From Falsirhodobacter algicola (GTDB taxonomy: Bacteria; Pseudomonadota; Alphaproteobacteria; Rhodobacterales; Rhodobacteraceae), in assembly GCF_018279165.1 (NCBI RefSeq), contig NZ_CP047289.1:1929001-1993000 (forward strand): 64,000 bases of DNA, read 5' to 3'. Made by a program: the position numbers and the translations under genes. The notes below the pieces were generated by a model. The model saw only the letters and a program-made list of their open reading frames with translations. It was not told the origin of the DNA and searched no databases. The number at the start of each line of letters is the position of its first letter. Within the stretch, counting starts at the first letter, position 1. Positions 52,016-60,957 of this stretch are shown in pieces.

Positions 52016-54310
52016 ATGACCGAAGACGCCCCCGCCCCCGAATCCGCCCTGAGCTTCGAGCCGCTGTCGCGCGCCATCGGCGAGCGGTATCTGACCTATG
52101 CGCTGTCCACGATCATGAACCGGGCGCTGCCCGATGCGCGCGACGGGTTGAAGCCGGTGCATCGGCGCATCTTGTTCGCCATGCGCGAGCTGCGCCTGTC
52201 GCCCAGCGGCGGCTTCCGCAAATCGGCCAAGATCTCGGGCGATGTGATGGGCAACTATCACCCGCATGGTGATGCCGCGATCTATGACGCGATGGCGCGG
52301 CTGGCGCAGGATTTCAACGTCCGCTATCCGCTGGTGGACGGGCAGGGGAACTTCGGCAACATCGACGGCGACAACCCCGCCGCCTCCCGCTACACCGAGG
52401 CGCGGCTGACGCCCATCGCCGAGACGCTGATGGAAGGGCTGGCCGAGAACGCCGTCGATTTCCGCGCGAACTACGACGGCACGCTGGAAGAGCCGGTGGT
52501 GATGCCGGCGGCGTTCCCGAACCTTCTGGCCAATGGGGCCAGCGGGATCGCGGTGGGGATGGCGACGAACATCCCGCCGCACAACCTGCACGAATTGATC
52601 GACGCCTGTCAGGCGATGATCCGCACGCCGGACGTGTCCGACGAGGCGCTGATCGATCTGGTGCCCGGCCCCGATTTCCCGACCGGCGGCATCATCGTGG
52701 AGCCGCGCCAGCAGATCCTCGAGGCCTATCGCACCGGGCGGGGCGCCTTCCGCATCCGCGCCCGCTGGGAGCGGGAGGATCTGGGCCGCGGCAACTGGCA
52801 GATCGTCGTCACCGAGATCCCCTATCAGGTGCAGAAATCCAAGCTGATCGAGCGGCTGGCCGAACTGATCCAGACCCGCAAGGTGCCGCTGCTGGCCGAT
52901 GTGCGCGACGAATCGGCCGACGATATCCGCATCGTGCTGGAGCCGCGCGCCCGGACGGTGGAGCCGGACATGCTGATGGGCATGCTGTTCAAGAACTCGG
53001 ACCTCGAGACGCGGTTCAGCCTGAACATGAACGTGCTGATCGACGGGCGCACGCCGCGCGTCTGTTCGTTGAAGGAGGTGCTGCGCGCCTTCCTCGATCA
53101 TCGCCGCGACGTGCTGGTGCGCCGGTCGGAGCATCGGCTGGCCCGGATCGATCATCAACTGGAGGTGCTGGAGGGGCTGATCACCGCCTTCCTGAACCTC
53201 GACCGGGTGATCGACATCATCCGCTACGACGACAATCCCAAGCGCGCCCTGATGGCCGAGGATTGGGGCGGCCGTCATCCCAAGGCGACGTCGGAGGCCG
53301 ATTACGTCTCCCCCTCGGGGCAGGGCACGCTGAGCGATGTGCAGGCCGAGGCGATCCTGAACCTGCGCCTGCGCTCGCTCCGCCGTCTGGAGGAGTTGGA
53401 GCTTCTGTCCGAACGCGACGCGCTGACCGCCGAGAAGGCCGAGTTGCAGGCGCTGCTGGACAGCGAGACGCGCCAGTGGAAGGCCATCGGCAAGGAACTG
53501 TCGGGCATCCAGAAATCCTTCGGCAAGGCCACCCCGCTGGGCGCGCGCCGCTCCTCCTTCGCCGAGGCGGGCGTTCATGAGGACGTGCCCTTCGAGGCGA
53601 TGATCGAGCGCGAGCCGATCACGGTCATCTGCTCGCGCATGGGGTGGATCCGGGCAATGAAGGGCCATGTCGCGCTGGATCAGGACGTGAAGTTCAAGGA
53701 TGGCGACGGCCCGCGCTTCATCTTCCACGCCGAGACGACGGACAAGATCGTGCTCGTCGGGTCGAACGGGCGATTCTACACGCTGATCGGGGCGAACCTG
53801 CCCGGTGGGCGCGGCATGGGGGAGCCGGTGCGCCTGATGGTGGACCTGCCGAACGAGGCCGAGATTTCGGACCTGATCGTCTGGAAACCAGGCGAACGCT
53901 GGCTGATCGCCTCCACCGCGGGGGACGGGTTCATCCTGCCCTCGGACGAGGCGGTAGCGCAGACGCGGGCCGGCAAGGCGGTGCTGACGGTGCGGGACGG
54001 GGTGCGGACCGCGCTGGTGCGGCCGGTGACGGGCGATCATGTCGCCGTGGTGGGGGACAACCGGAAGATGCTGGTCTTCCCCGTAGCCGAGCTGCCGGAA
54101 ATGGGCAAGGGCAAGGGCGTGCGCCTTCAGAAATACAAGGATGGCGGGCTGTCGGATGCGATCAGCTTCGCGCTGGCGGATGGCATCTCGTGGCGGCTCG
54201 ATGGCGGCCGAACCCGGCGGGAGACGGATTTGTCGGAATGGCTGGGCGCCCGCGCCACCGCCGGCCGCATGGCCCCGCGCGGTTTCCCCCGCAACAACCG
54301 TTTCGCCTGA
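52016..54310 (+). CDS. parC: DNA topoisomerase IV subunit A
   Basis: A 764-residue type II topoisomerase subunit for decatenating chromosomes. [20 protein letters not shown] leads the winged helix; [20 protein letters not shown] and [13 protein letters not shown] (catalytic Tyr) are canonical. Position 80-equivalent Ser (quinolone site) appears as Asp-Val-Met in [12 protein letters not shown], the usual form for alphaproteobacterial ParC to my knowledge, not certain. The C-terminal blades ([29 protein letters not shown]) are ParC-like. ACAGGAGAGGC precedes the ATG. Confidence 0.96.
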   Translation: MTEDAPAPESALSFEPLSRAIGERYLTYALSTIMNRALPDARDGLKPVHRRILFAMRELRLSPSGGFRKSAKISGDVMGNYHPHGDAAIYDAMARLAQDFNVRYPLVDGQGNFGNIDGDNPAASRYTEARLTPIAETLMEGLAENAVDFRANYDGTLEEPVVMPAAFPNLLANGASGIAVGMATNIPPHNLHELIDACQAMIRTPDVSDEALIDLVPGPDFPTGGIIVEPRQQILEAYRTGRGAFRIRARWEREDLGRGNWQIVVTEIPYQVQKSKLIERLAELIQTRKVPLLADVRDESADDIRIVLEPRARTVEPDMLMGMLFKNSDLETRFSLNMNVLIDGRTPRVCSLKEVLRAFLDHRRDVLVRRSEHRLARIDHQLEVLEGLITAFLNLDRVIDIIRYDDNPKRALMAEDWGGRHPKATSEADYVSPSGQGTLSDVQAEAILNLRLRSLRRLEELELLSERDALTAEKAELQALLDSETRQWKAIGKELSGIQKSFGKATPLGARRSSFAEAGVHEDVPFEAMIEREPITVICSRMGWIRAMKGHVALDQDVKFKDGDGPRFIFHAETTDKIVLVGSNGRFYTLIGANLPGGRGMGEPVRLMVDLPNEAEISDLIVWKPGERWLIASTAGDGFILPSDEAVAQTRAGKAVLTVRDGVRTALVRPVTGDHVAVVGDNRKMLVFPVAELPEMGKGKGVRLQKYKDGGLSDAISFALADGISWRLDGGRTRRETDLSEWLGARATAGRMAPRGFPRNNRFA

Positions 54311-54390
54311 GGGGGCGGCCTGCGGCGGCCCGTCGCTTGCCGCATCGGGCCGGGCGCGCTATGCCTGTTGCACGCAAGGACGGAGACCAG

Positions 54391-54966
54391 ATGCTGCGCG
54401 CGATCTTTCTTTCACTCGGCCTGCTGGCGCTGACGGCCTGCGGGCGCAGCGATCTGGAGGAGCCGCCCGTCGATCTGGGCAATTTCCGTCTGGGCCTGAA
54501 CATCGCCGTGGCCGACAATGCAGAGAAGGTGCCGATCAGCCGCACCGCCACGCCCGACGAATGGGAAGAGGCGATGCGCAAGGCGGTGGATGACCGCTTC
54601 GGGCGCTATCGCGGCTCCAAGCTCTATAACATCGGGATCAGCGTCGACGGGTATGCGCTGGCGCCTCCGGGCATTCCGGTCATCGCCGCGCCGAAATCGG
54701 TGCTGGTGATCACGGCCAATGTCTGGGACGACGCGGCGCAGCAGAAGTTGAACACCGAAGGGCGGCAGATCACGGTCTGGGAAGATGCGGGGGCGAACAT
54801 CCTCGGATCGGGCCTGATCCGTGGCCGCGACCGCCAGATGGAACGTCTGGCCTACAACGCCGCCAAGAAGGTGGAGGAGTGGTTCCAGCAGAACCCGGAC
54901 TGGTTCGACATCCCCCAGAACGCGGTGCCCGCACCCGCCGATATGGCCGAGGATACGCTCAACTGA
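54391..54966 (+). CDS. Rhodobacteraceae lipoprotein of unknown function
   Basis: A 191-residue predicted lipoprotein. The lipobox LTAC places Cys at residue 17 after MLRAIFLSLGLLALTA. The body contains FRLGLNIAVADNAEKVPISR, WEEAMRKAVDDRFGRYRGSK, YNIGISVDGYALAPPGIP and WDDAAQQKLNTEGRQITVW. No known domain recognised. The region ends 87 bases before tuf. GGAGACC lies before the ATG. Confidence 0.85.
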   Translation: MLRAIFLSLGLLALTACGRSDLEEPPVDLGNFRLGLNIAVADNAEKVPISRTATPDEWEEAMRKAVDDRFGRYRGSKLYNIGISVDGYALAPPGIPVIAAPKSVLVITANVWDDAAQQKLNTEGRQITVWEDAGANILGSGLIRGRDRQMERLAYNAAKKVEEWFQQNPDWFDIPQNAVPAPADMAEDTLN

Positions 54967-54969
54967 GAC

Positions 54970-54998
54970 TTGATTTTCCGCGCGCTGACGGATATTTG
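54970..54998 (+). promoter_or_regulatory. Candidate promoter of tuf
   Basis: TTGATT (54970-54975), a 17-base spacer and TATTTG (54993-54998) lie 56 bases before the tuf ATG, just after the lipoprotein stop. A GGGCCCC/GGGGCCC hairpin (55015-55031) follows in the leader. Confidence 0.6.
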
Positions 54999-55053
54999 CC
55001 GCGCGGAGGAAACCGGGCCCCGTGGGGGCCCCCGAAGCATCGAGGTCCCCGCC

Positions 55054-56229
<1,176 letters not shown>

Positions 56230-56255
56230 TAGGTCCCTTCAGGACCGACGGCATG

Positions 56256-56286
56256 GGCCGCTTCCCCCCGGGGAGGCGGCCTTTTT
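56256..56286 (+). terminator. Intrinsic terminator of tuf
   Basis: GGCCGCTTCCCC pairs with GGGGAGGCGGCC (one T-G), followed by TTTTT. Confidence 0.9.
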
Positions 56287-56512
56287 CGTATTCAAGCGGT
56301 TCGTGCATCACTGCATATCCGCCATGCAAAAACGCCAGGTCTGTGCACGTAGCCATAAGGCACTGACATAGTTAGAATTTTCGAAAATAACGGCCGCGTC
56401 ACGTTTTTGTAACTGTGCGACAGGGCAAATTGGCCTTCAAAATTCGAAACGAGTGCGCAAATACGCAGAGCCGACACGAAGTCGACATAGATCGATACAA
56501 AGGAACATGATC
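56287..56512. promoter_or_regulatory. AT-richer intergenic region upstream of small exported protein
   Basis: Clearly more AT-rich than the surrounding DNA. It contains a 12-base perfect palindrome ATTTTCGAAAAT (56377-56388) and a further TTCGAAA near 56440. It presumably carries the promoter of the 72-residue protein. I see no convincing -35/-10 pair. Confidence 0.4.
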
Positions 56513-56731
56513 ATGAAACGCATCGCTCTCGCTACTGCTGCACTCGTTGTTTTTGCAGGTATGGCTTCCGCCACCACGCTCTCCTCGCAAGCCCAAGTGA
56601 CGCTTGATACCCTGGCGCCCTCCGTTCAGGCTTCCGATCTCTCGCCGATCCAGGCGAAACTGATCAACCGCGCGGTCAACTCGAACGAAGGCCTGACCAG
56701 CTCGGACCTGGCGACGATCCTGCACAACTGA
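56513..56731 (+). CDS. Small exported protein, first of a related pair
   Basis: A 72-residue protein with signal peptide MKRIALATAALVVFAGMASA. The mature part (52 residues) contains LDTLAPSVQASDLSPIQAKL, a Leu/Pro motif also found in the following gene (LETLEPNLDISTLTPIQINE). The ATG at 56513 is eight bases after AGGA; an ATG at 56507 is too close. No domain recognised. Likely a periplasmic helical peptide. It has its own terminator. Confidence 0.75.
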   Translation: MKRIALATAALVVFAGMASATTLSSQAQVTLDTLAPSVQASDLSPIQAKLINRAVNSNEGLTSSDLATILHN

Positions 56732-56755
56732 TCGGATCTCGTCCCCGACGATGCG

Positions 56756-56779
56756 AGCCGCCCCACTCGGGCGGCTTTT
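56756..56779 (+). terminator. Terminator after the first small exported protein
   Basis: AGCCGCCC / GGGCGGCT stem followed by TTTT. Confidence 0.8.
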
Positions 56780-56874
56780 GCATGTCCGGTGGGAACCGTT
56801 TCCAAGGATCGGGTGTTGGGACGCCGTGACCGCTGACGAAGCGGAGAACGTGACACAGTGTTTGGAGTATGAAG

Positions 56875-57117
56875 ATGAAGACGATCATGACGACGACCGC
56901 CGCCGCCCTTATCGCTCTCGCCGGTGCCGCCTCGGCGCAGACCGCCGCACCGGGCGACCTTCAACTGTCCTCCGGCGCGATCGAGCAGCTGGAGACGCTG
57001 GAGCCGAACCTCGACATCTCGACCCTGACGCCGATTCAGATCAACGAGATCAATGAGGAAGTGAACGGCGACGGCCTCGACCAAGGCGAGCTGATCACGA
57101 TCCTTGAAGATATGTGA
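56875..57117 (+). CDS. Small exported protein, second of a related pair
   Basis: An 80-residue protein with signal peptide MKTIMTTTAAALIALAGAASA. The mature part has LETLEPNLDISTLTPIQINE then NEEVNGDGLDQGELITILED, which vaguely recalls an EF-hand loop (NGDGLDQGE) but has no full second hand. It shares the Leu-x-Pro...L-[ST]-P-I-Q core with the preceding protein, so the two are diverged duplicates. GGAG lies seven bases before ATG 56875. Function unknown. Confidence 0.75.
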   Translation: MKTIMTTTAAALIALAGAASAQTAAPGDLQLSSGAIEQLETLEPNLDISTLTPIQINEINEEVNGDGLDQGELITILEDM

Positions 57118-57140
57118 TCGCCTCGGCATCGCGCCGATCG

Positions 57141-57174
57141 AGGGCCGCCCCAACCGGGGCGGCCCTTTCCTTTT
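57141..57174 (+). terminator. Terminator after the second small exported protein
   Basis: AGGGCCGCCCC / GGGGCGGCCCT stem, short AACC loop, then TTCCTTTT. Confidence 0.85.
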
Positions 57175-57178
57175 GGTC

Positions 57179-57207
57179 TTGCATCCGGCGCTACGATGTC
57201 GTAGCCA
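57179..57207 (+). promoter_or_regulatory. Candidate promoter of tRNA-Trp (and secE)
   Basis: TTGCAT (57179-57184), 17 bases, TAGCCA (57202-57207). Transcription would start a few bases before the mature tRNA. A 6-2-6 inverted repeat CTACGATGTCGTAG (57191-57204) overlaps the spacer. Confidence 0.45.
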
Positions 57208-57217
57208 CCGCCTCGAC

Positions 57218-57293
57218 AGGAGTTTAGCTCAGTTGGTAGAGCATCGGTCTCCAAAACCGAGGGTCGTGGGTTCGAGTCCCTCAACTCCTGCCA
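57218..57293 (+). tRNA. tRNA-Trp (anticodon CCA)
   Basis: A 76-base cloverleaf. AGGAGTT pairs with AACTCCT (acceptor), GCTCAGTTGGTAGAGC is the D arm, and the anticodon stem TCGGT/ACCGA encloses loop CTCCAAA with CCA anticodon. The T arm has GGGTTCGAGTCCC; 3' CCA is encoded. Follows a terminator and precedes secE. Confidence 0.97.
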
Positions 57294-57358
57294 GTTCCCG
57301 CCCTTGATCCAACCCGCCGAAGCGTGTATCAGCGCGCGAGCGTTTGAAGGACGAGATC

Positions 57359-57547
57359 ATGGCAAATCCGATGCAGTTCATCCAGCAGGTCCGCACCGAG
57401 GTGGGCAAGGTCGTCTGGCCGACGCGCCGCGAGGTGACGCTGACCACGGTGATGGTGCTGGTCCTTGCCGCACTGACGGCGACCTTCTTCTCGCTGATGG
57501 ATGTGGGCATCCGCACGGCGCTGTCGGCGATTCTGGCGGCGTTCTGA
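57359..57547 (+). CDS. secE: Preprotein translocase subunit SecE
   Basis: A 62-residue single-span form. The amphipathic helix FIQQVRTEVGKVVWPTRREV is followed by the transmembrane segment LTTVMVLVLAALTATFFSLM. It clamps SecY in the inner membrane. The start at 57359 has GAAGGA nine bases upstream. Confidence 0.96.
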   Translation: MANPMQFIQQVRTEVGKVVWPTRREVTLTTVMVLVLAALTATFFSLMDVGIRTALSAILAAF

Positions 57548-57602
57548 ATCGACTTGTCATCGAGGTGCGGGGCCGGTATTCCGCGCTGGATGACCAAAGA
57601 GG

Positions 57603-57635
57603 GCGCGCAGCGATTCGGTTGCGCGCTGTTTTTTG
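57603..57635 (+). terminator. Intrinsic terminator between secE and nusG
   Basis: GCGCGCA (57603-57609) pairs with TGCGCGC (57620-57626), then TGTTTTTTG. It would separate tRNA-Trp/secE transcripts from nusG, or act as an attenuator. Confidence 0.8.
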
Positions 57636-57676
57636 TTCCCGGCGGTACCCCCGCCCGAGATTGGAGATAGGCTGGC

Positions 57677-58216
57677 ATGGCGAAGCGTTGGTATTCGGTG
57701 AGCGTCCTCTCGAACTTCGAGAAGAAGATTGCCGAGCAGATCAAGCAAGCCGTGGTGGAAGCCGGCCTCGAGGATGAGATCGAGGAGGTCGTCGTCCCGA
57801 CCGAGGACGTGATCGAGGTCCGTCGCGGCAAGAAGGTGACGAGCGAGCGGCGCTTCATGCCCGGCTATGTGCTGGTGCGCATGGAGATGACGAATCGCGG
57901 CTATCACCTCATCACCTCCATCAACCGGGTGACGGGGTTCCTCGGTCCGCAGGGGCGCCCGATGCCCATGCGCGACGCCGAGGTGAACGACATCCTGAAC
58001 CGCACCGATGTAACGGGCGAGGCGGCGGCGCCGCGGAACCTGATCCGCTATCAGGTCGGCGAAACGGTGAACGTCACCGACGGCCCGTTCGAGGGCTTCG
58101 CCGGTCAGGTCGAGGATGTGGACGACGACAACTCGCGCCTGAAGGTGACGGTGTCGATCTTCGGCCGCGCGACGCCGGTCGAATTGGAATTCACTCAGGT
58201 GTCGAAAGTCAGCTGA
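57677..58216 (+). CDS. nusG: Transcription termination/antitermination protein NusG
   Basis: A 179-residue factor with an N-terminal NGN domain that binds RNA polymerase (RWYSVSVLSNFEKKIAEQIK, FMPGYVLVRMEMTNRGYHLI, FLGPQGRP) and a C-terminal KOW domain (VNVTDGPFEGFAGQVEDVDD). It couples RNAP to Rho or to S10. The stretch between secE and nusG has its own terminator. Confidence 0.97.
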   Translation: MAKRWYSVSVLSNFEKKIAEQIKQAVVEAGLEDEIEEVVVPTEDVIEVRRGKKVTSERRFMPGYVLVRMEMTNRGYHLITSINRVTGFLGPQGRPMPMRDAEVNDILNRTDVTGEAAAPRNLIRYQVGETVNVTDGPFEGFAGQVEDVDDDNSRLKVTVSIFGRATPVELEFTQVSKVS

Positions 58217-58289
58217 GCGATCTTGTGGGAGGCGGAAGCGCCGGACCACTAAACCGCGCCTTCGGGCGCTGTGAAAAAGGAGAGGCCAC

Positions 58290-58742
58290 ATGGCCAAGAA
58301 GATCATTGGGCAGCTGAAGCTGCAAGTCAAAGCGGGGCAAGCCAACCCGTCCCCGCCCGTCGGCCCGGCACTGGGTCAGCGCGGTCTGAACATCATGGCC
58401 TTCGTGAAGGAATTCAACGCGAAGACCGCCGATATCGAGCCGGGCACGCCCACGCCGACCATCATCACCTACTACCAGGACAAGTCGTTCAGCCTCGAGC
58501 TGAAGACGGCGCCGGCGTCGTACATGCTGAAGAAGGCCGCTGGCCTTCCGTCGGTGGGCAAGCGCAACCGTCCGAAAGGTTCGGAAAAGCCGGGCCGCGA
58601 GACCGCGGGCAGCGTGACCGTTGCGCAGATCCGCACGATCGCCGAAGCGAAGATGAAGGACCTGAACGCCAACTCCGTGGAAGCTGCGATGCAGATCATC
58701 CTCGGTTCGGCCAAGTCCTGCGGCATCGAGGTCAAGGGGTAA
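58290..58742 (+). CDS. rplK: 50S ribosomal protein L11
   Basis: A 150-residue protein of the GTPase-associated centre, which binds 23S rRNA with L10-L12. [36 protein letters not shown] and [14 protein letters not shown]-like [15 protein letters not shown] are typical, with [12 protein letters not shown] at the end. AAAGGAGAGG precedes the ATG. Confidence 0.97.
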   Translation: MAKKIIGQLKLQVKAGQANPSPPVGPALGQRGLNIMAFVKEFNAKTADIEPGTPTPTIITYYQDKSFSLELKTAPASYMLKKAAGLPSVGKRNRPKGSEKPGRETAGSVTVAQIRTIAEAKMKDLNANSVEAAMQIILGSAKSCGIEVKG

Positions 58743-58745
58743 GTC

Positions 58746-59441
58746 ATGGCCATTGGTAAACGTACGAAAGCCGCTCGCACCGCCTTTGACGGCAAGGACA
58801 TGATCTCCGTCGAGGATGCGGTGAAGCTGATCAAGGGCACGGCTACGGCCAAGTTCGACGAGACGCTGGAAATCGCGATGAACCTCGGTGTCGATCCGCG
58901 TCACGCCGACCAGATGGTCCGCGGCGTGGTCACGCTGCCGAACGGCACGGGCAAGACCGTCCGCGTCGCCGTGTTCGCGCGCGGCGCGAAAGCGGACGAA
59001 GCGAAAGCCGCTGGTGCCGACATCGTGGGCGCCGAAGACCTGATGGAATCCATCCAGTCCGGCAACATCGACTTCGACCGTTGCATCGCGACGCCGGACA
59101 TGATGCCGCTGGTCGGTCGTCTGGGTAAGATCCTCGGCCCGCGCAACCTGATGCCGAACCCCAAGGTCGGCACGGTGACGATGGACGTGGCGACCGCCGT
59201 GGGCAACGCCAAAGGCGGCGAAGTTCAGTTCAAGGTCGAAAAGGCCGGCGTCATCCATGCCGGTATCGGCAAGGTGTCGTTCGACGAGGCCAAGCTGGCC
59301 GAGAACGTCCGCGCCTTCGTGGAAGCCGTGTCGCGCGCGAAACCCGCGGGCGCCAAGGGCACCTATGTCAAGAAGGTCTCGCTCTCCTCGACCATGGGTC
59401 CGGGCGTGTCGCTGGATCTGGCATCGGCCACGGGCAACTGA
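58746..59441 (+). CDS. rplA: 50S ribosomal protein L1
   Basis: A 231-residue protein of the L1 stalk that also controls its own operon by binding m[63 protein letters not shown] and [19 protein letters not shown] are conserved. Starts three bases after rplK. Confidence 0.97.
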   Translation: MAIGKRTKAARTAFDGKDMISVEDAVKLIKGTATAKFDETLEIAMNLGVDPRHADQMVRGVVTLPNGTGKTVRVAVFARGAKADEAKAAGADIVGAEDLMESIQSGNIDFDRCIATPDMMPLVGRLGKILGPRNLMPNPKVGTVTMDVATAVGNAKGGEVQFKVEKAGVIHAGIGKVSFDEAKLAENVRAFVEAVSRAKPAGAKGTYVKKVSLSSTMGPGVSLDLASATGN

Positions 59442-59459
59442 TCCTGCCGGAATGATGCG

Positions 59460-59494
59460 AAGGCCGCCGCCCCTCGGGGTCGGCGGCCTTTTTC
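59460..59494 (+). terminator. Terminator after rplA
   Basis: AAGGCCGCCG / CGGCGGCCTT stem followed by TTTCGTTCTT. Only four bases separate it from the next promoter. Confidence 0.85.
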
Positions 59495-59498
59495 GTTC

Positions 59499-59527
59499 TT
59501 GATCGGGGCCGGGGGAGGGGCTATAGC
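59499..59527 (+). promoter_or_regulatory. Promoter of the rplJL-rpoB operon
   Basis: TTGATC (59499-59504), a 17-base spacer and TATAGC (59522-59527), the best promoter in the window. It directly follows the rplKA terminator. Confidence 0.7.
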
Positions 59528-59755
59528 AAGCCCCTACAGCTTCCGCGCGATTCGTCGCGGGGTGCTGTATTCGTCCTAGACGGTGGGTGCGGAGCGATCC
59601 GCTTAATTTCCTGCCTGAGATGGGTTGTCGAGACTGACTTCCGGGGAATTTCCTCGGGCGATCATGGCCTCGGGACCCTTTGGGACCCGACGTTTCCGCC
59701 CCCGGGTGGAAGCACAATTGAGCCGGGGGGAAACCCCCATACTTGGAGTGAACCT
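59528..59755 (+). promoter_or_regulatory. rplJ mRNA leader (L10-type autoregulatory candidate)
   Basis: A 230-base non-coding leader. It holds a clear hairpin: ACAGC TT CCGCG / CGCGG GGT GCTGT (59536-59568), with further GC-rich foldable segments downstream. In other bacteria L10-L12 bind such a leader and repress translation. No ORF is supported in this stretch. Confidence 0.55.
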
Positions 59756-60271
59756 GTGGATAGAGCCCAGAAAGAGCAAGTGGTCGAGGAACTCGGCCAG
59801 ATCTTCGAAAGCTCTGGCGTGGTGGTCGTTGCACACTATGCAGGTCTGACGGTTGCACAGATGCAGGATCTGCGCGCGCGTATGCGCGAAGTTGGCGGAT
59901 CCGTACGCGTTGCCAAGAACAAGCTCGCCAAGATCGCCCTTGAAGGGAAACCCGCCGCTGCGATGGGTGACCTGCTTACGGGCATGACCGTTCTGACCTA
60001 TTCCGAGGATCCTGTCGCTGCTGCGAAGGTCGCGGATGCCTATGCCAAGACGACGGACAAGTTCGTCATTCTTGGTGGCGCCATGGGGGAGACGGTTCTG
60101 GATCCGGCCGGTGTGAAAGCCGTGGCCGCTATGCCGTCGCGTGAGGAGCTCATTGCTTCGATCGTCGGCTGCATCGGCGCGCCCGCCTCGAACATCGCTG
60201 GTGCCATCGGCGCGCCTGCTTCGAACATCGCCGGCATCCTCTCCACCCTGGAGGAGCGGGAAGCCGCCTGA
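59756..60271 (+). CDS. rplJ: 50S ribosomal protein L10
   Basis: A 171-residue stalk-base protein that carries L7/L12 dimers. [20 protein letters not shown] and [14 protein letters not shown] are conserved. The C-terminus repeats [10 protein letters not shown] twice back to back, where other L10 proteins have a single or varied copy. GTG start with GGAG eight bases upstream. Confidence 0.96.
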   Translation: MDRAQKEQVVEELGQIFESSGVVVVAHYAGLTVAQMQDLRARMREVGGSVRVAKNKLAKIALEGKPAAAMGDLLTGMTVLTYSEDPVAAAKVADAYAKTTDKFVILGGAMGETVLDPAGVKAVAAMPSREELIASIVGCIGAPASNIAGAIGAPASNIAGILSTLEEREAA

Positions 60272-60337
60272 GCAACTCTTGGCCTGCGTGGTTGATTACA
60301 CCCACGTTGGAACCCATCTTAACGAACGGAACAGAAC

Positions 60338-60715
60338 ATGGCTGATCTGAAAGCACTCGCTGAGCAAATCGTGAACCTCACGCTGCTCGAAGCCCAAGAA
60401 CTGAAAACGATCCTCAAGGACGAATACGGCATCGAGCCGGCTGCCGGTGGCGCCGTCATGATGGCCGGTCCGGCTGCTGGCGCTGCTGCTCCGGCCGAGG
60501 AAGAGAAAACCGAATTCGACGTCGTCCTGACCGACGCCGGCGCCAACAAGATCAACGTGATCAAAGAAGTGCGCGGCATCACCGGTCTTGGCCTGAAAGA
60601 AGCCAAGGACCTGGTCGAAGCCGGTGGCAAGATCAAAGAAGGCGTGGCGAAAGCCGAAGCCGAAGACATGAAGAAAAAGCTGGAAGCAGCCGGCGCGAAA
60701 GCCGAACTGCGCTGA
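60338..60715 (+). CDS. rplL: 50S ribosomal protein L7/L12
   Basis: A 125-residue stalk protein recruiting GTPase factors. N-terminal [20 protein letters not shown], an Ala-rich hinge ([15 protein letters not shown]), and C-terminal [20 protein letters not shown], then [20 protein letters not shown] are typical. Confidence 0.98.
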   Translation: MADLKALAEQIVNLTLLEAQELKTILKDEYGIEPAAGGAVMMAGPAAGAAAPAEEEKTEFDVVLTDAGANKINVIKEVRGITGLGLKEAKDLVEAGGKIKEGVAKAEAEDMKKKLEAAGAKAELR

Positions 60716-60752
60716 TCCGGCCGGTGCCTTCTGGCATCGCCGCATGAACGAA

Positions 60753-60781
60753 GGCTGGGTCCGAATTTTTCGGGCCCAGCC
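60753..60781 (+). promoter_or_regulatory. Hairpin in the rplL-rpoB spacer
   Basis: GGCTGGGTCCGA pairs with TCGGGCCCAGCC (one T-G), loop ATTTT. No T run follows. It resembles the attenuator/RNase III-processing hairpin found before rpoB in enterics. The rest of the 242-base gap (60716-60957) shows no ORF. Confidence 0.5.
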
Positions 60782-60957
60782 GAACCTGTCTTGGAGGGGG
60801 CTTTCGCGAAAGTCCCGCCCAAGGCGCGGTTCAAGGTTCGGGAGCCTGCCGGTGGGACGGCGGGCATGAATGGAACCTCAACCCCCTGCTTCGCAAGCGG
60901 CGCGCGCCCGGTCCCCGACGGTCGCACGCCCGCGAGACACGAAAGGTGACCTTGAGC

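Noticed and set aside
51902-54040. Open frame antisense to parC, continuous with the SH3 protein
   Set aside because: The real SH3 gene starts at 51901 with a good SD; the rest mirrors parC.
56792-56820. GGAAC box possibly marking an ECF sigma promoter before the second small exported gene
   Set aside because: The expected CGTT-type -10 at correct spacing is missing.
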